Positions 1 to 5,191 of a stretch of 8,545 nucleotides of DNA are shown one piece after another. Source of the stretch: Bacteroidales bacterium UBA2716 (GTDB lineage: Bacteria; Bacteroidota; Bacteroidia; Bacteroidales; UBA932); the NCBI GenBank assembly GCA_002354005.1, contig DEKS01000019.1, positions 1 through 8,545 on the forward strand, written 5' to 3'. Both the position numbers and the translations under genes were made by a program. How positions within the stretch are numbered: position 1 is the first letter of the stretch; each line of letters opens with the position of its first letter. The notes under the pieces were generated by a model. It made no database searches. It was given only the letters and a program-made list of their open reading frames with translations, and was not told where the DNA came from.

Positions 1-656
1 CCGAACTTCTTTTTCATGCCTTCTGCGTCAATGTCCAGCTTATTGAAGCCGGGAATGCGGTCCATGCACCAGTTCAGCCCCTCCGCAAAGGGCACGAAGC
101 CCTGGCAGAACGGCTGCGGAATGGAGATGCCTTCCAGATCCTTGTAATAGCTTTGGAACTTCTTGGTGGTCAAATCGGCCATTACCAGCGTAATCACAAA
201 GCAGATGATGGCGGCAAAAAAGCCGTACCAGATGCTTTCCGTGGCAAAATACACCACCGCGCCGATGAAAGCGTAATGCCAGTAATTCCACAGGTCGATA
301 TTGATGGTATTGGTGGCCTTGCACAGTAGCAGCACAATGTTGATGGCCAGGCACACCGGGATGATGAAGGCACCCACCGTGGTGTTGTAGGCCACCGAAG
401 CCGCGGCGGGCCAGCCCATGTCGAAGATGCGAAGCTGCAAGCCGTAAATCTCCGTGACGTCCTTGAGCGGAGCGCCCAGGCTGGAGGTGAGGAGGGCCGT
501 GACCACACTCAGGCCCACGAAGCCCACGCCCACCAGAAGGCCGCTCTTGAGCGCTTTCCCCGGCTTGATGCCAATGCAGACGCCCAGGATGAAAAACAGA
601 ATGGGCATCATCACCGCGGCACCCAGGCCGATGATATAACTGAAAACTTGTTCCAT
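1..656 (-). CDS. PTS EIIC, galactitol (GatC) family, partial (C-terminus beyond left edge)
   Basis: N-terminal 218 residues of an integral membrane sugar permease of the PTS galactitol EIIC family; the full E. coli GatC is about 450 residues, so roughly half is present. It starts at ATG 654-656 with MEQVFSYIIGLG and is strongly hydrophobic, with membrane segments near residues 5-30, 36-58, 93-113, 128-138 and 144-160. Features shared with GatC from memory are GVGFVGLS (43-50), DMGWPA (79-84), the NIDLWNYWH stretch (119-127), the LEGISIPQ loop (174-181) and IPGFNKL (201-207). EIIC proteins move a sugar or polyol while it is phosphorylated by EIIB. No EIIA or EIIB is visible, although they could lie beyond position 1. 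The gene follows the SDR by 41 bp on the same strand and is probably co-transcribed with it. PTS permeases are uncommon in Bacteroidetes. The family call is firm; the substrate is not known. Confidence 0.88.
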   Translation of the reverse strand, partial: MEQVFSYIIGLGAAVMMPILFFILGVCIGIKPGKALKSGLLVGVGFVGLSVVTALLTSSLGAPLKDVTEIYGLQLRIFDMGWPAAASVAYNTTVGAFIIPVCLAINIVLLLCKATNTINIDLWNYWHYAFIGAVVYFATESIWYGFFAAIICFVITLVMADLTTKKFQSYYKDLEGISIPQPFCQGFVPFAEGLNWCMDRIPGFNKLDIDAEGMKKKF

Positions 657-664
657 TATTTACT

Positions 665-693
665 TGTCATACCGAGCGAAACAAGTGTATCTC
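665..693 (-). repeat. 29-bp palindromic dispersed repeat, copy 1
   Basis: On the minus strand this reads GAGATACACTTG followed by TTTCGCTCGGTATGACA. It matches copy 2 (6988-7016) at 27 of 29 positions, the two changes being in the centre. The outer arms ATAC and GTAT pair. It fills most of the gap between the SDR stop and the EIIC start, ending 8 bp before the EIIC ATG. Its orientation is opposite to copies 2-4. Confidence 0.85.
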
Positions 694-697
694 TTCC

Positions 698-1501
698 CTA
701 CTTAGGCTGTTTGCCGATATAGGCCAGGATACCGCCGTCTACGTACAGGATATGGCCGTTCACAGCATCCGAGGCGTGCGAAGCCAGGAACACGGCGGGG
801 CCGCCCAGTTCACTGGGATCCAGCCAGCGGCCGGCAGGGGTTTTGGCGCAGATGAAGCTGTCGAACGGGTGACGGCTGCCATCCGGCTGGCGCTCACGCA
901 GCGGAGCGGTCTGCGGCGTAGCAATGTAGCCGGGGCCAATACCGTTGCACTGGATGTTGTACTCACCGTATTCCGAACAAATGTTGCGGGTGAGCATCTT
1001 GAGGCCACCCTTGGCGGCGGCGTAGGCGCTCACGGTCTCACGGCCCAGTTCGCTCATCATGGAGCAAATGTTGATGATTTTGCCTTCCCGGCGTTCCATC
1101 ATTTCCGGAAGCACGGCAGCCGCACAGATGTACGGACCCACCAGGTCCACATCAATCACGCGCTGGAACTCCGCACGTGACATCTCATGCATGGGAATGC
1201 GCTTGATGATACCGGCGTTGTTCACCAGAATGTCTATCTGCCCTACCTCTGCATGAATCTTCTGCACCAGCTCTTTTACGGCCACTTCATCCGTCACATC
1301 GCATACATAGCCGTGTACATTGGTAATACCGGCCTCTTTGTATGCCTCCAGCCCCTTTTCCATAGAAGCCTGGTTGGACGTATTAAAGATGATGTTTTTG
1401 ACACCGGCCTCCACAAAAGACTTGGCAATAGCGAAGCCAATGCCGTATGCAGCTCCTGTCACCCAGGCATTTTTGCCTTCCAGAGAGAAAAGATTTGCCA
1501 T
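698..1501 (-). CDS. SDR-family oxidoreductase, KduD / gluconate 5-dehydrogenase type
   Basis: Cytoplasmic NAD(P)-dependent short-chain dehydrogenase of 267 residues, a usual length for classical SDRs. The Rossmann cofactor motif is TGAAYGIG (15-22), NNAG is at 94-97, and the catalytic set is Ser147, Tyr160 and Lys164 (YAAAK). The segment CNGIGPGYIATPQTAPLRE (185-203) and the ending VDGGILAYIGKQPK are typical of the Bacteroidales proteins usually annotated as gluconate 5-dehydrogenase. In a pectin setting the likely role is that of KduD, which interconverts 2,5-diketo-3-deoxygluconate and 2-keto-3-deoxygluconate. 2-Deoxygluconate/gluconate 5-dehydrogenase or a polyol dehydrogenase serving the downstream EIIC are alternatives that sequence alone cannot exclude. 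The ATG at 1499-1501 is the first in frame and lies about 40 bp after a TATCTTTG promoter box. The gene leads an apparent two-gene unit with the EIIC. Confidence 0.9.
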   Translation of the reverse strand: MANLFSLEGKNAWVTGAAYGIGFAIAKSFVEAGVKNIIFNTSNQASMEKGLEAYKEAGITNVHGYVCDVTDEVAVKELVQKIHAEVGQIDILVNNAGIIKRIPMHEMSRAEFQRVIDVDLVGPYICAAAVLPEMMERREGKIINICSMMSELGRETVSAYAAAKGGLKMLTRNICSEYGEYNIQCNGIGPGYIATPQTAPLRERQPDGSRHPFDSFICAKTPAGRWLDPSELGGPAVFLASHASDAVNGHILYVDGGILAYIGKQPK

Positions 1502-1544
1502 AAGATTTTATAAGTTAGTTGTAATAATTACGTAGCATGTCCCA

Positions 1545-1552
1545 CAAAGATA
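1545..1552 (-). promoter_or_regulatory. Bacteroidetes-type -7 promoter box for the SDR-EIIC unit
   Basis: The minus strand reads TATCTTTG, an exact match to the Bacteroidetes -7 consensus TAnnTTTG, in the 104-bp gap between the esterase stop and the SDR start. It would give a leader of about 35-40 nt. No clear TTG box is seen at the expected -33 position; a palindrome lies there instead. Confidence 0.6.
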
Positions 1553-1566
1553 ACAATAATTTCCGA

Positions 1567-1588
1567 TTTCCGTGCACGGTAACGGAAA
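1567..1588. promoter_or_regulatory. Palindrome at the -33 position of the SDR promoter, candidate operator
   Basis: CCGTGCACGG (1570-1579) is a perfect 10-bp palindrome starting 17 bp upstream of the TATCTTTG box. An overlapping inverted repeat pairs TTTCCGT (1567-1573) with ACGGAAA (1582-1588). The place and symmetry suit a site for a dimeric regulator (inference). A weak terminator for the esterase is less likely because no T run follows the stem on the minus strand. Confidence 0.35.
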
Positions 1589-1605
1589 AAACTATAACAT
1601 AGATT

Positions 1606-3102
1606 TTACAGCTGACTCAGCCAACATTCCAGATCCCGGAAAACGTCCGCACGATACGCTGCTTCGAGGACATCCTCTACATCATCCTCTATGATGAAAC
1701 CAAAGCCGTGCGGGCCTTCCGGATATACCTGCATCTGAACCGGGACATGACAACGCTTGAGGGCCCGGTAATACCGGTAACTGTTCTCGGGAGGAACCGC
1801 TTTATCGCTTGCTGTAAGGGCGATATAGGTGGGCGGCGTGTTTTCCGTCACCTGATTCTCCAGGGAGTAATGGGCCATCAGTTCCTTGTCGTTCACCCTC
1901 TTTCCCAACAGACGGTCGCGGGTTCCCTTGTGGGTGACGCCTTCTTCCAGGGTGATTACCGGATAGAAAAGAATGGAAAAATCCGGCCGGGTGCCGGCAT
2001 CCGCATAGAAGTTGGAGGCGGTAGCAGCAAGATGCCCGCCGGCCGAGAAGCCCATGATACCTATTTTGCCGATTCCCCATTCTGCGGCATGCGCCCTGCA
2101 GTAACGGAACGCCGCCTGTACATCCGACAGCGGGATGGTATGGTGGCCGTTGGGCATCCTGTACTTGAGTACGCAGGCCGCAAAGCCATGCTCCATGAAC
2201 CATTCCGCCACATTGGCGCCTTCGTGGCGCATGGCCAGGCCGGAATAACCACCGCCAGGGCATATCACCACCATTTTTCCGTTGGATCGGGCAGGCAGAT
2301 AGCATGTGAGGGTGGCATCGGACGTATTGCGGACAAAGCCATCGTAACGGGAAGTTTCCTGCCCGGCCAGGCCGTTTTGCTCGGCGGGACCGTCCGGGTA
2401 CAGATTTACGGTAAACGACTGGGGCTGCGCGTCCAGGATATTGAGCAGAATATTCTCCATGATGGCATAGCCGGCGGGATTGGGGTGCACCGTATCCGGG
2501 GAGTATTCCCCGCGGATGGTCTTTCCGTCTTCGCCCGCAAGGGCGCTGTAATAATCGGCAAAGGGAATGCCGTTTTCTTTCGCATAGGTGCGCAGGCGGG
2601 CATTCAGGGACGCCACTTTTTCCGGAACATCTCCAATCTCCGGACGCCAGCGGCAACGGACCGAAGGCAGGAGCGCACACAGGACCACGCGGATATCATG
2701 CGCCCGGGCCAGTTCCGTCATGCTCTTGATATTGTTGAAGGTATTGTCCTCGTTGTAGGTGTCTCCCAAATTCTGGGCAATGTCGTTGATACCGGCCAGG
2801 ATGACCACGGTCTCCGGATGAAGGTCTATCACATCCGGCTGGAAACGCAGCAGCATCTGGGCTGTCACTTCCCCGCTGATACCCCGGTCCACCAGGTTCG
2901 GGTGTTCCACAAAGATTCCAGGGCTGCGCTTGGGCCAGAAATCGGTAATGGAGTCGCCCATCAGGACCACGCGGTGGCCGATATCCGCCCGGGACAGGAG
3001 CTTCTGGTTGTCCTGAGCATAGCGTTCCGTATGCACCACTTTTTGCCCAAAGGCCTGTGCTGCCACAAGCAGCGTCAGCAGGGAAAGAATGAGGTTTTTC
3101 AT
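1606..3102 (-). CDS. Secreted two-domain carbohydrate esterase: SGNH/GDSL hydrolase plus alpha/beta hydrolase
   Basis: 498 residues. An Sec signal peptide, MKNLILSLLTLLVAAQAFG, with probable cleavage before Gln20, argues for start 3102; the frame stays open to 3219, but that extension lacks signal-peptide character. Domain 1 (about 40-230) is an SGNH hydrolase: block I GDSITD with nucleophile Ser51, block II Gly74 in RGISG, block III GIND (104-107) and block V DTVH with Asp203 and His206. Domain 2 (about 255-498) is an alpha/beta hydrolase of the acetylxylan-esterase/BD-FAE kind: oxyanion loop CPGGGYSG (281-288), nucleophile elbow GFSAGG with Ser353, a probable acid Asp443, and His465 in PEGPHGFG. 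Both catalytic sets appear intact. Such pairs remove acetyl or other acyl groups from plant polysaccharides. The pectinesterase and uronate transporter nearby favour a pectic substrate, but xylan cannot be excluded. Probably periplasmic. Confidence 0.88.
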   Translation of the reverse strand: MKNLILSLLTLLVAAQAFGQKVVHTERYAQDNQKLLSRADIGHRVVLMGDSITDFWPKRSPGIFVEHPNLVDRGISGEVTAQMLLRFQPDVIDLHPETVVILAGINDIAQNLGDTYNEDNTFNNIKSMTELARAHDIRVVLCALLPSVRCRWRPEIGDVPEKVASLNARLRTYAKENGIPFADYYSALAGEDGKTIRGEYSPDTVHPNPAGYAIMENILLNILDAQPQSFTVNLYPDGPAEQNGLAGQETSRYDGFVRNTSDATLTCYLPARSNGKMVVICPGGGYSGLAMRHEGANVAEWFMEHGFAACVLKYRMPNGHHTIPLSDVQAAFRYCRAHAAEWGIGKIGIMGFSAGGHLAATASNFYADAGTRPDFSILFYPVITLEEGVTHKGTRDRLLGKRVNDKELMAHYSLENQVTENTPPTYIALTASDKAVPPENSYRYYRALKRCHVPVQMQVYPEGPHGFGFIIEDDVEDVLEAAYRADVFRDLECWLSQL

Positions 3103-3133
3103 GTCGGTGTTATCAAGTATGTAATTAGCGATA

Positions 3134-3141
3134 CAAATTTG
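3134..3141 (-). promoter_or_regulatory. Possible -7 box for the two-domain esterase
   Basis: The minus strand reads CAAATTTG followed by TATCGC, one mismatch from TAnnTTTG, 31 bp before the chosen ATG at 3102. No good TTG box is found 19-21 bp upstream. If real, transcription begins after the longer upstream frame, which supports the shorter start. The nearby inverted repeat GGAATT (3143-3148) / AATTCC (3157-3162) is of unknown meaning. Confidence 0.3.
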
Positions 3142-3265
3142 GGGAATTTTATTCGCAATTCCACGTTCCATCGTCACATTTCCCGGGCCGATTTGTCTCG
3201 CTGTTCCTCCCGGCCCCACCTGATTTCGTGTGTAGCCCGTTAAATAAGCATAAATTGTTCAGGCG

Positions 3266-3451
3266 TCAGGACCTGGGGAGACACCCAGCCGGGATATATT
3301 GAGCCCGCTCATCATTGGGATCCAGTGCGGCGACAGCCCACTTGCCAATGCCTACCAGGCTGATAACCCGGGCATCTTTTACGGAGTGAGGAATGCCATG
3401 TCCGCTTTTTTGGCTCTCCCTTTCCAATAACGCTTCTATATATTTCTTCAA
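3266..3451 (-). CDS. Hypothetical small protein or gene remnant
   Basis: A 61-residue frame with only a TTG start available: the frame is closed by a stop four codons upstream. It begins KKYIEALLERESQKSG and ends ISLVGIGKWAVAALD and a short polar tail. The composition is protein-like (an amphipathic charged start, then a hydrophobic middle), but I recognise no family. A good promoter-like pair (3483-3514) sits just upstream on the same strand, which is the best argument for expression. It could equally be the tail of a decayed gene. Confidence 0.25.
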   Translation of the reverse strand: MKKYIEALLERESQKSGHGIPHSVKDARVISLVGIGKWAVAALDPNDERAQYIPAGCLPRS

Positions 3452-3482
3452 AGAACCGCTGTTTTCACATATATATTTTTCA

Positions 3483-3514
3483 TAAAGATATATATACCTT
3501 CCTTGACTTCCAAA
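3483..3514 (-). promoter_or_regulatory. Bacteroidetes-type promoter pointing left
   Basis: On the minus strand TTTG (3511-3514) and TATCTTTA (3483-3490) are separated by exactly 20 bp, the usual spacing of Bacteroidetes -33 and -7 boxes; the -7 box has one mismatch to TAnnTTTG. Transcription would start near 3477 and enter the 61-residue frame at 3451. A second near-match, TACATTTG at 3511-3518, overlaps the -33 box but lacks a partner upstream. Confidence 0.4.
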
Positions 3515-3651
3515 TGTATATGAGAAATTTGCCCATTGAGGGCAAGTACACGTTCTCAGTAATCAAACATGTAGAAAAACCTACTGTTGGGGAAATTCCA
3601 ACGAATGCTCTTCACATCACTTGTCTAAAGGAACAGATAGGTTCTAACTGA
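3514..3651 (+). CDS. Hypothetical 45-residue reading frame
   Basis: The frame runs ATG to TGA and begins MYMRNLPIEGKYTFSVIKHV; it is polar with no membrane segment or known motif. A second in-frame ATG is at 3520. Its start overlaps the -33 box of the leftward promoter, so both are unlikely to be used at once. I recognise no family and see no convincing plus-strand promoter. A frame of this length can occur by chance, though its residue composition is not obviously random. Confidence 0.15.
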   Translation: MYMRNLPIEGKYTFSVIKHVEKPTVGEIPTNALHITCLKEQIGSN

Positions 3652-3733
3652 TTATCCGTTCAATCTCGCTCGTTACCTCGGAAGAATATATTAACTCTAC
3701 CCCTGTTGTCCTAACCCTACTATCCACGGCCTA

Positions 3734-3841
3734 CTACAAATACTTTGAAAGTTTTTCGACTAATTCAGCGTGCGTAATAGCGCCTTGAGAACGGAGGGTT
3801 TCCATCATGTTCTCCATTGGGGTGAACACAAGTCCGTCCAT
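3734..3841 (-). CDS. Small hypothetical protein, possibly the intact end of a frameshifted gene
   Basis: 35 residues, from MDGLVFTPMENMMETLRSQG to LVEKLSKYL, starting at ATG 3839-3841 with a purine-rich AGGAAGG about 5 nt upstream. The same frame is open back to 3940 and reads as a charged helix-like stretch (SSQQRKKFLEEKKHILQE). An ATG at 3951-3953 (MLLVSKK) would join it if the run of seven A on the minus strand (3932-3938) lost one base, giving a protein of about 72 residues. It might be a remnant of an antitoxin-like or helical DNA-associated protein, but no family is recognised. Confidence 0.25.
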   Translation of the reverse strand: MDGLVFTPMENMMETLRSQGAITHAELVEKLSKYL

Positions 3842-3919
3842 TCTTACCTTCCTGCCATAAGCGGCAGATGGCTCCTGAAGGATATGTTTCTTCTCTTCCA
3901 AAAACTTTTTTCTCTGTTG

Positions 3920-3950
3920 CGAAGATAAGTGTTTTTTTACTCACAAGCAA
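3920..3950 (-). promoter_or_regulatory. Bacteroidetes-type promoter pointing left
   Basis: On the minus strand TTG (3948-3950) is followed after 20 bp by TATCTTCG (3920-3927), one mismatch from TAnnTTTG and then CAAC, a common context of Bacteroidetes promoters. It would serve the small frame starting at 3841. It overlaps the alternative ATG at 3953, so promoter use and translation from that ATG exclude each other. Confidence 0.35.
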
Positions 3951-4012
3951 CAACGCTAATAGCTAAAAACCAGCCCGGAACCGGTGAGGGGCCACAACAC
4001 GAAGCCGGGTGC

Positions 4013-4039
4013 GGGTGGCTGGCGAAAAAATAACCACCC
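4013..4039. repeat. Inverted repeat upstream of the recombinase
   Basis: GGGTGG (4013-4018) pairs with CCACCC (4034-4039) over a 15-nt A-rich loop. A second pairing, CCAGCC (3970-3975) with GGCTGG (4017-4022), overlaps it, so the 3970-4040 block can fold in two ways. It could be a recombinase binding region or leader structure (inference). Confidence 0.35.
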
Positions 4040-4067
4040 ACAGGCAAAAAGGGTGCAAAATGTAACA

Positions 4068-4087
4068 CGCGCTTTTTTTTTGGCGCG
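4068..4087. repeat. GC stem with a T9 loop, 42 bp before the recombinase start
   Basis: CGCGC (4068-4072) pairs with GCGCG (4083-4087) around a loop of nine T and one G. The loop also yields TTTTTTTG, a poor match to a -7 box. The short all-GC stem with a homopolymer loop differs from the surrounding sequence and lies between the recombinase ATG and the gene-poor stretch. Confidence 0.35.
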
Positions 4088-4129
4088 GAATTCCCGGCAA
4101 AAGGAAAGAACCCCTAATTATCAACATCT

Positions 4130-5059
4130 ATGAACAACACATTTTTCTCCGTTTGCATGGCCTGGAAGGCCGACAAACGCCCGTGGGTGAAACCCGCCAC
4201 GTACGCCACGTACAACATCCTCATTAACAGCCACCTGGCCCCCTACTTCGGGCCCATTGCGCCATCAGCCCTGAGCGAGCAAAACGTCCAGGCCTATGTG
4301 AACGCGGAGCTGGAAAAGGGGCTCAGCGTCAAGACCATCCGCGACTCCCTGCGGGTGCTCAAGATGATTCTCAAGTTCGGGGCGCGGCGCGGCGAGTGGA
4401 CCCTCTCCGACTTCTGTGTCCGCTTCCCCGTCTCCTGCGAACGGCGCCGGCCCCTGCAGGTGCTCACAAAACACCACTGTACGCTGCTGCAGCGGTTCCT
4501 GGAAACGCACCCCTCGCCCCGGAACATGGGGCTTCTGATTTGTCTGAACAGCGGCCTTCGCATTGGCGAGGTGTGCGGCCTGCAGTGGGGCGATATCGAC
4601 CTTCGCACCGGTCTGGTCCATATCCGCCGCACGGTGCAGCACATCTGGATCCGGGACGGAGATGTCCGGGCCGACTGGATGGAGATTGGCATGCCCAAAA
4701 CCGCCACCTCCGTGCGGGACATTCCCCTCTCGCGGGAAATCCAGGAACTGCTGCGTCCCGCCAAGAAAGCCTCGAAGCCCGGCCACTATGTGGTCACCGG
4801 CAGCCCGGAGCCGCTGGAACCGCGTTACCTTCGCGCGTATTTTTATCGCCTACTGGCTGTTCTGGGCATCCCCAAAGTGCGCTTCCATGCCCTCCGGCAC
4901 AGTTTTGCCACCCGCTGCATTGAGGGCCAATGCGACTACAAAACCGTATCGGCCATCCTGGGCCACTCCTCCATCTCCACCACCCTGGACCTCTACGTCC
5001 ACCCCGGCACCGCCCAGAAGCGCCGCGTCATTGAAAAGATGTCCCGTTCCCTCCGGTAG
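4130..5059 (+). CDS. Tyrosine recombinase / site-specific integrase
   Basis: 309 residues, a full-length XerC/D-like integrase. The N-terminal SAM-like core-binding domain spans about 5-105, with the typical LSVKTIRDSLRVLKMILKFG helices at 65-84; the catalytic domain is about 110-305. All six catalytic residues are present: Arg144 (SGLRIGEVCGL), Lys190 (MPKTATSVRDIPL), His253 and Arg256 (HALRHSFATR), His279 (ILGHSS) and nucleophile Tyr289 (LDLYVHP). It breaks and rejoins DNA through a 3'-phosphotyrosine link, so integration, excision or inversion are possible jobs. It is the only recognised plus-strand gene and sits between two groups of pectin/uronate genes, with about 1 kb of gene-poor DNA on its left and a strong hairpin on its right. 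No excisionase, cargo or phage gene is visible. The start ATG follows TATCAACATCT with no strong ribosome site, normal for this phylum. Confidence 0.93.
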   Translation: MNNTFFSVCMAWKADKRPWVKPATYATYNILINSHLAPYFGPIAPSALSEQNVQAYVNAELEKGLSVKTIRDSLRVLKMILKFGARRGEWTLSDFCVRFPVSCERRRPLQVLTKHHCTLLQRFLETHPSPRNMGLLICLNSGLRIGEVCGLQWGDIDLRTGLVHIRRTVQHIWIRDGDVRADWMEIGMPKTATSVRDIPLSREIQELLRPAKKASKPGHYVVTGSPEPLEPRYLRAYFYRLLAVLGIPKVRFHALRHSFATRCIEGQCDYKTVSAILGHSSISTTLDLYVHPGTAQKRRVIEKMSRSLR

Positions 5060-5108
5060 GCCCCGATGGACACTGGTCGATAATCATCTATCCGTCAACA
5101 CTTTACTA

Positions 5109-5141
5109 ATAATCCTCGGCTCCAAAAGCGCCGAGGATTAT
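5109..5141. terminator. Bidirectional hairpin between convergent genes
   Basis: ATAATCCTCGGC (5109-5120) pairs perfectly with GCCGAGGATTAT (5130-5141) over a 9-nt loop. It lies 50 bp after the recombinase stop and 50 bp after the pectinesterase stop on the other strand, the expected place for a shared terminator. There is no long T run on either side, but the A/T-rich outer stem supplies ATTAT at the 3' end of the stem in both directions. Confidence 0.7.
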
Positions 5142-5191
5142 CCATAAACAGTTGTAAATGAGCGTGTTACCGGCCAGCCCCAAACGGAGTC

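Larger units (their letters stand above)
3241..4129. other. Gene-poor stretch next to the recombinase
   Basis: About 890 bp with no recognisable gene, AT-richer than the neighbouring coding DNA over 3460-3960 and GC-rich with hairpins over 3965-4100. It holds only three very short, unrecognised reading frames (3266-3451 minus, 3514-3651 plus, 3734-3841 minus), two promoter-like sites pointing left, and an AT inverted repeat (ATATATAT at 3469-3476 with 3488-3495). The look is that of decayed or accessory DNA brought in with the recombinase (inference). No terminal repeats or target-site duplication were found by eye. Confidence 0.5.

Noticed and set aside
3103..3219. A 39-residue N-terminal extension of the esterase
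   Set aside because: The extension is polar and would bury the signal peptide; a promoter-like box at 3134-3141 lies inside it, and MKNLILSLL is a clear signal start.
1708..3243. A 511-residue open frame on the plus strand opposite the two-domain esterase
   Set aside because: It lacks motifs or a signal, and the opposite strand carries two full esterase active sites and a signal peptide.
3660..3690. Possible decayed fifth copy of the 29-bp repeat (ATCTCGCTCGTTACCTCGGAA)
   Set aside because: Only short blocks match and gaps are needed; the ATGACA end and paired arms are absent, so chance similarity cannot be excluded.
3765..3953. 62-residue minus-strand frame from ATG 3953 read straight through
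   Set aside because: After the first seven residues the composition is less protein-like than the alternative frame, and it ends without any recognisable feature; a frameshift at the A run explains the region better.
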